NCBI GenBank assembly: GCA_015680635.1
Contig: JAABOA010000728.1
Span: 1 to 11,677, forward strand
DNA length: 11,677 nt
Direction of reading: 5' to 3'
Source: Lunasporangiospora selenospora
Lineage: Eukaryota; Mortierellomycota; Mortierellomycetes; Mortierellales; Mortierellaceae
The position numbers were made by a program, and so were the translations under genes. This document shows, piece by piece, positions 9,121 through 11,677 of this stretch; the first letter of the stretch is position 1, and every line of letters starts with the position of its first letter. The notes under the pieces were generated by a model. That model searched no databases, was not told where the DNA came from, and saw nothing but the letters and a program-made list of their open reading frames with translations.

Positions 9121-9392
9121 TGTTCAAGGAAAATAAGGGGGGAAAAAAAGGTATGTGGGTGTGGTAGAAAAAAAGATGGAAAAAAAAGAGATATGCACAA
9201 AGGGAGAATGAAGGGAATGGGGCACAGACACAGAGACTTGGCGTTGGCACGCAATAAAGTGAAATAGGCCAGGTAGAGCCAGACGCTACACGGGGTTCTC
9301 GAGGAAGGGTGCAGCGGGTAGGCGGAGGATTTGCTCTCGGTCGATATTAAAATCGACTGCTGTTCGCAAGGGAAGGGTAAGGATACGGCGAC

Positions 9393-9749
9393 TTAGATCG
9401 AGGAGAAGGCAATGTTGGTCGCGGTGGCCGAAGGGCTGTAGGGGTGCTCCTGGCGGTGGAGACGGCTCTGGAAGGACGACGGGGAGGTCGAGAGCGAAGG
9501 CGAGGGTGGCGAGGTCGAAAGAGTCGAGACCAAGGAGGCAAAGATGGAGCGTCTACGAGGTGGGCAGGCGATTGGAGCGCTTGCGGCGGCCGAGGAAGAG
9601 ACGACGGCGGAGGAGGGACCGGTGGGAGCCGCGGACGTAGAAGGGAGCGAGGTAGAGATGGAGAGAGCGGGAGGCGCGGACGAGGCGGACGAGGCGGTGG
9701 ACGGTGAAGAGGTGGATGAGGAGGATGCTGTAGTTTTTGAGAAGATCAT
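9393..9749 (-). CDS. 118-codon Ser/Thr/Pro/Ala-rich upstream ORF (hypothetical)
   Basis: An ATG-started frame of 118 codons ends 272 nt before the kinase start and is out of frame with it. The product begins MIFSKTTASSSS. It is dominated by Ser, Thr, Pro and Ala, with a small basic patch (PPRRRS), and matches no family I recognise. It may be a translated upstream ORF in the kinase leader, or just a stop-poor frame produced by local C-rich composition on the minus strand. The opposite strand is also open over part of this stretch, which argues for caution. I see no splice pair that would join it to the kinase. Confidence 0.3.
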   Translation of the reverse strand: MIFSKTTASSSSTSSPSTASSASSAPPALSISTSLPSTSAAPTGPSSAVVSSSAAASAPIACPPRRRSIFASLVSTLSTSPPSPSLSTSPSSFQSRLHRQEHPYSPSATATNIAFSSI

Positions 9750-9812
9750 AGTGGGGTTATAGGTGGGAGAGAGAGTAGCAAGGGGAGGGGGGGTTGAAGA
9801 TTGTGGGCGCGG

Positions 9813-9821
9813 TCAGCGCAT
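9813..9821 (-). other. Two-residue upstream ORF (ATG CGC TGA)
   Basis: On the minus strand this is a start, one Arg codon and a stop, upstream of the 118-codon frame. If it is in the kinase transcript it could tune scanning, as very short upstream ORFs do in other fungi. Presence in the mRNA is not shown. Confidence 0.35.
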
Positions 9822-9866
9822 GGCGGGGAAAGAGAGAGGGTTGGGCAGGCCCAGATGAGGAGTAGT

Positions 9867-9878
9867 TTAGAGGGACAT
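9867..9878 (-). other. Three-residue upstream ORF (ATG TCC CTC TAA)
   Basis: The most 5' ATG in the presumed kinase leader, in the context CACC-ATG-T on the minus strand, encodes only M-S-L before a stop. With the next two upstream ORFs it forms a series ahead of the kinase. Its relevance depends on where transcription starts. Confidence 0.35.
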
Positions 9879-9920
9879 GGTGGAGCAGAGCAGAAGGGGA
9901 TGATGTGTTTGAATGAGAAT

Positions 9921-10042
9921 AAGAAAAAAGAGAGAGAAAGAGAGAGAAGAGAGAGCGAGAGAAAGAGATAGAAAGAGAGAGAGCGAGAGAAAGAGAAAGA
10001 GAGAGAAAGAGAGAGAAAGAGAGAGAAAGAGAGAGAAAGAGA
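9921..10042. repeat. 122-nt polypurine (GA/TC) tract
   Basis: All purines on the plus strand except C9956, T9969 and C9984. The right part repeats a 10-base unit, AGAGAGAAAG, several times. On the kinase (minus) strand it is a CT-rich block. Such mirror-like purine tracts can form triplex DNA, and CT-rich blocks are common near transcription starts of fungal genes. A second, pure 46-nt purine run lies at 10115-10160. Confidence 0.9.
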
Positions 10043-10114
10043 CTAAGGATTGCAAACAGACAGAGAGATAGAATAAGAGAAATCGAAATCGAGACGGGGT
10101 GGGGCGAGAGCAGT

Positions 10115-10160
10115 GAGAGAGAGAGAGAAAGAAAGAGAGAAAAAAGAGGAAAAGAAAGAG
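10115..10160. repeat. 46-nt pure polypurine tract
   Basis: An uninterrupted A/G run lies just downstream, in the kinase direction, of the TATA-like box at 10171-10177. On the minus strand it is a CT block at the position expected for a fungal initiator region. Confidence 0.9.
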
Positions 10161-10170
10161 CCGTCGTCTC

Positions 10171-10177
10171 TTTTTAT
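10171..10177 (-). promoter_or_regulatory. TATA-like box for the kinase (ATAAAAA)
   Basis: The minus strand reads CCCATAAAAAGAG here, followed at once by a CT-rich block. TATA plus CT block is a common fungal promoter layout. It lies about 1.05 kb before the kinase ATG, so it implies a long leader; a nearer, TATA-less start is possible. Confidence 0.35.
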
Positions 10178-10449
10178 GGGTGCCCGCCTACTGTTCGAGC
10201 AGTTTCCTTTTTTTCGAGGGCCCCGTTCTCCTCGCCTTCGTCTCCTCTCCCTCTCTCACTGCCTTGCATTGTGTGTGTCGCCTGCAAACATGCGACTGCC
10301 CAATACAAACACTCGCAGACACAATCCTCCTCCTGTATGAACGGGCGAGTGTGCGTGAGCGTCGTGAGCAATGACGAAACCTGCGTGACCAACCACCCCT
10401 CCTCTCTCTTTTTTGTTGTCCCTCTCTCTCCTCTCTCACTTTGCCTGCC

Positions 10450-10456
<7 letters not shown>

Positions 10457-10492
<36 letters not shown>
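10457..10492. repeat. (TC)18 microsatellite
   Basis: Eighteen perfect TC units, followed by AG and then a short TG/CG run (10495-10510). A dinucleotide tract this long is likely to vary in length between strains. It also gives a pyrimidine tract ending in CAG, which resembles a 3' splice site, but no gene model uses it. Confidence 0.95.
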
Positions 10493-10495
<3 letters not shown>

Positions 10496-10895
10496 GTGTG
10501 TGCGTGCGTGTCCTCTCTTCCTTCTCTCTTGTTCTCTCACTTCCTCGAGCCCCAAAAGCCTCGCAACGGGTGGGTCGTGTTTCTCACTGGGCCACTTTTG
10601 CTCCCTCTCTCCCATCACCTCTCCCCAATCGCTGGCTGTGGTGATGCCTCGTCGGATCCGTCGGCCCCACTCACCCGGCCTTCCTCGGCGTCTCCCGCCG
10701 TGCCCGTTCGCCTAACCCGCGCAACTACCTGCAATTGACCAGCCGGGTGGGAGGCACCTCTAGGTCTACGGCCGATCTGCCATCGCCTCCATTCCTCAGG
10801 TCCACCCTCTCTGGGTATATTGAATGTATGTTTGTCTATCTGTGGGTATGCGTGTGTGTTGTGTGTATGTATTCTGATGCATGGATGAATATATG

Positions 10896-10940
10896 CTGGC
10901 ATGATCCCTGTCGGCAGACCATGCCAGGCCAAGTCTGCCG
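10896..10940. other. Interlocked 8-bp inverted repeats (H-type pseudoknot layout)
   Basis: CTGGCATG at 10896-10903 is complementary to CATGCCAG at 10920-10927. CGGCAGAC at 10912-10919 is complementary to GTCTGCCG at 10933-10940. The order is a-b-a'-b', and b abuts a' with no gap, so in RNA the two helices could stack as an H-type pseudoknot or act as two exclusive hairpins. No transcript is known here, and protein-binding palindromes or chance remain possible. Confidence 0.6.
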
Positions 10941-10961
10941 GTGGGTAGCCGCAGGGCCAAG

Positions 10962-10968
10962 TGACTCA
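10962..10968. promoter_or_regulatory. TGACTCA bZIP (Gcn4/Cpc1/AP-1-type) site
   Basis: A perfect 7-base match to the general amino-acid control / AP-1 consensus, in intergenic DNA about 410 nt upstream of the right-edge ATG and about 800 nt upstream of the kinase TATA-like box. A 7-mer can arise by chance in a window this size, so binding is an inference. Confidence 0.4.
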
Positions 10969-11133
10969 GGATAAGGTTTTTCCACCGATGCTCTCGTTCA
11001 CCCTGCCTCTCATTCTCTACTTTGCCCTACAAATGATACCATGCCATATCTGCTGGGCAATCCTCCAGGCATTGTCCCTTAGTATCGGTCTACCTGGCCG
11101 GCTTGGTGACGCTGGATGGCCAGCTTGCTGCTG

Positions 11134-11159
11134 GCTGGATGACTGGAGGCTGGATGACT
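11134..11159 (+). repeat. Short direct repeat, GCTGGATGACT x2
   Basis: Two identical 11-base copies, at 11134-11144 and 11149-11159, with a related GCTGGATGGC at 11111. The surrounding CCAGC/GCTGG words also pair as small hairpins. This is a local tandem-like duplication of no known function. Confidence 0.7.
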
Positions 11160-11227
11160 AGCTGGCGGCTCTTTTTTGTCTGTCAGGCCCGGCTGTCGTC
11201 TGCTCGCTGCCCGACCACAGACCGCTG

Positions 11228-11271
11228 ACACACACACACTCACACACACAACACAAAACAACACAACACAT
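11228..11271. repeat. CA-rich tract
   Basis: A nearly pure A/C stretch: alternating CA units, then ACAAA/ACAAC variants. It ends about 20 nt before the TATA box at 11290. Alternating CA/TG DNA can adopt Z-form and is a common promoter-proximal microsatellite. Confidence 0.9.
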
Positions 11272-11289
11272 TCGCACTCACTAGACCGA

Positions 11290-11299
11290 TATAAAAAAA
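11290..11299 (+). promoter_or_regulatory. TATA box (TATAAAAAAA) of a possible right-edge gene
   Basis: A strong TATA match 83 nt before the ATG at 11373, a spacing typical of fungal genes. A CCAAT pentamer at 11325-11329 lies between TATA and ATG, which is not the usual order, so I do not call it a functional CCAAT box. Confidence 0.4.
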
Positions 11300-11372
11300 G
11301 CTGACGCTGTGGGTGACAGGTGGACCAATCAGACGGCCGCACCGCACCGCACAGAGGTCCAAGCCGGGAGGA

Positions 11373-11651
11373 ATGGCCGTCGTCTACGCCGACACATTAC
11401 GCGATCCGATCCAATGCTCCGTCCTCCCCCACCGTTCTTCGATAGTAATATCGAACATTGTCAGGTCCGGCAACCTCATTGTCGACCCTCGCTCTGGATC
11501 TTTCCTGAGACAGCTCTCCAGCAATCGGCCCCCAGAGCCAAGTATGCTGTCCACAACAGCCTCGAGCCTAGCTCCCCTCCCCTCCCCCTCCCCTCGCTCT
11601 CTCCCTGCTCTGTGTGCCTTGTCAGCCTCTGCCGAGACCTCGCAGACGTGA
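11373..11651 (+). CDS. Possible first exon of an unrecognised gene (hypothetical)
   Basis: ATG in a good context (purine at -3, G at +4), 83 nt after a TATA box. The frame starts MAVVYADTLRDPIQ and continues through VRSGNLIVDPRSGSFLRQ before becoming Ser/Pro-rich; it stops after 92 residues. The first half looks more protein-like than the second. Donor-like sites at 11445 (GTAATA), 11541 (GTATGC) and 11648 (GTGAGA) mean the true exon could end earlier and continue beyond the window. I do not recognise a family, and a chance ORF is quite possible. Confidence 0.22.
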   Translation: MAVVYADTLRDPIQCSVLPHRSSIVISNIVRSGNLIVDPRSGSFLRQLSSNRPPEPSMLSTTASSLAPLPSPSPRSLPALCALSASAETSQT

Positions 11652-11677
11652 GACTGACTTTTGAAGTTCAATAGGCC

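Larger units (their letters stand above)
9121..10145 (-). promoter_or_regulatory. Probable long kinase 5' leader with upstream ORFs
   Basis: Between the kinase ATG and the TATA-like box at 10171-10177 lies about 1 kb without good introns in the kinase direction. Read on the minus strand it is pyrimidine-rich. It carries three ATG-started upstream ORFs (9867-9878, 9813-9821, 9393-9749); after the last one ends there is no other ATG before the kinase start. A 6-bp hairpin (GTCGAT/ATCGAC, 9340-9357) lies between the long upstream ORF and the start. The leader length assumes transcription begins just downstream of the TATA-like box, which is an inference. Confidence 0.4.
10178..11289. other. Intergenic region with no supported gene
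   Basis: About 1.1 kb between the kinase promoter and the right-edge TATA box. It contains CT-rich runs (10244-10258, 10398-10492), G/T-rich DNA (10821-10870), interlocked inverted repeats (10896-10940), a bZIP-type site (10962-10968), direct repeats (11134-11159) and a CA-rich tract (11228-11271). The open frames are repeat-driven, and none resembles a protein family. Confidence 0.65.

Noticed and set aside
9544-9762. 72-codon plus-strand acidic ORF (starts MERLRGGQ) opposite the long upstream ORF
   Set aside because: It looks like a composition shadow of the purine-rich plus strand. No promoter, homology or splice context supports it.
11325-11329. CCAAT pentamer near the right-edge TATA box
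   Set aside because: It sits downstream of the TATA box and only 44 nt before the ATG, the wrong order for a CCAAT element serving that gene.

Overview
This window looks like nuclear DNA of a filamentous fungus. The main gene is split by eleven short spliceosomal introns with GTAAGN/GTATNN donors, TACTAAT- or CTGAT-like branch sites and mostly TAG acceptors. Non-coding DNA is full of CT/GA microsatellites, and there are no bacterial-style operons. Dense introns of about 90-160 nt (the first is longer) together with ordinary fungal gene families suggest an early-diverging group such as Mucoromycota, perhaps a Mortierella relative. The lineage is an inference and I could not test it.

Layout. 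(1) About 1-5428, plus strand: a complete UPF2/NMD2 gene, the scaffold of nonsense-mediated mRNA decay (NMD). Twelve exons encode about 1270 residues: three MIF4G domains, a Lys-Asp repeat, an acidic stretch, the UPF1-binding region and a Gly/Arg-rich tail. In the best model the start codon is assembled by splicing, and the last exon carries only two residues and the stop. (2) 5429-7623: a convergent intergenic interval holding the two 3' UTRs, a poly(A) signal for each gene, homopolymer runs and small hairpins, with no gene I can support. (3) 7624-9120, minus strand: an intronless 498-residue Ser/Thr kinase of the Ran1/Ksp1/Sks1 type with all catalytic motifs. (4) 9121 to about 10177: its probable long leader, with three upstream ORFs (one of 118 codons), two polypurine tracts and a TATA-like box. 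(5) 10178-11289: intergenic DNA with (TC)18 and CA-rich tracts, a TGACTCA bZIP-type site and a compact pseudoknot-shaped pair of inverted repeats. (6) 11290-11677: a TATA box followed 83 nt later by an ATG in good context, possibly the start of an unrecognised plus-strand gene.

The two confident genes are not an obvious functional pair; each has neighbours explained by ordinary fungal gene spacing. I found no defence system, mobile element, biosynthetic cluster or new multi-gene system. The points worth a second look are gene-architecture and post-transcriptional features: the split start codon and terminal micro-exon of UPF2, the upstream-ORF-rich kinase leader, and the interlocked inverted repeats.
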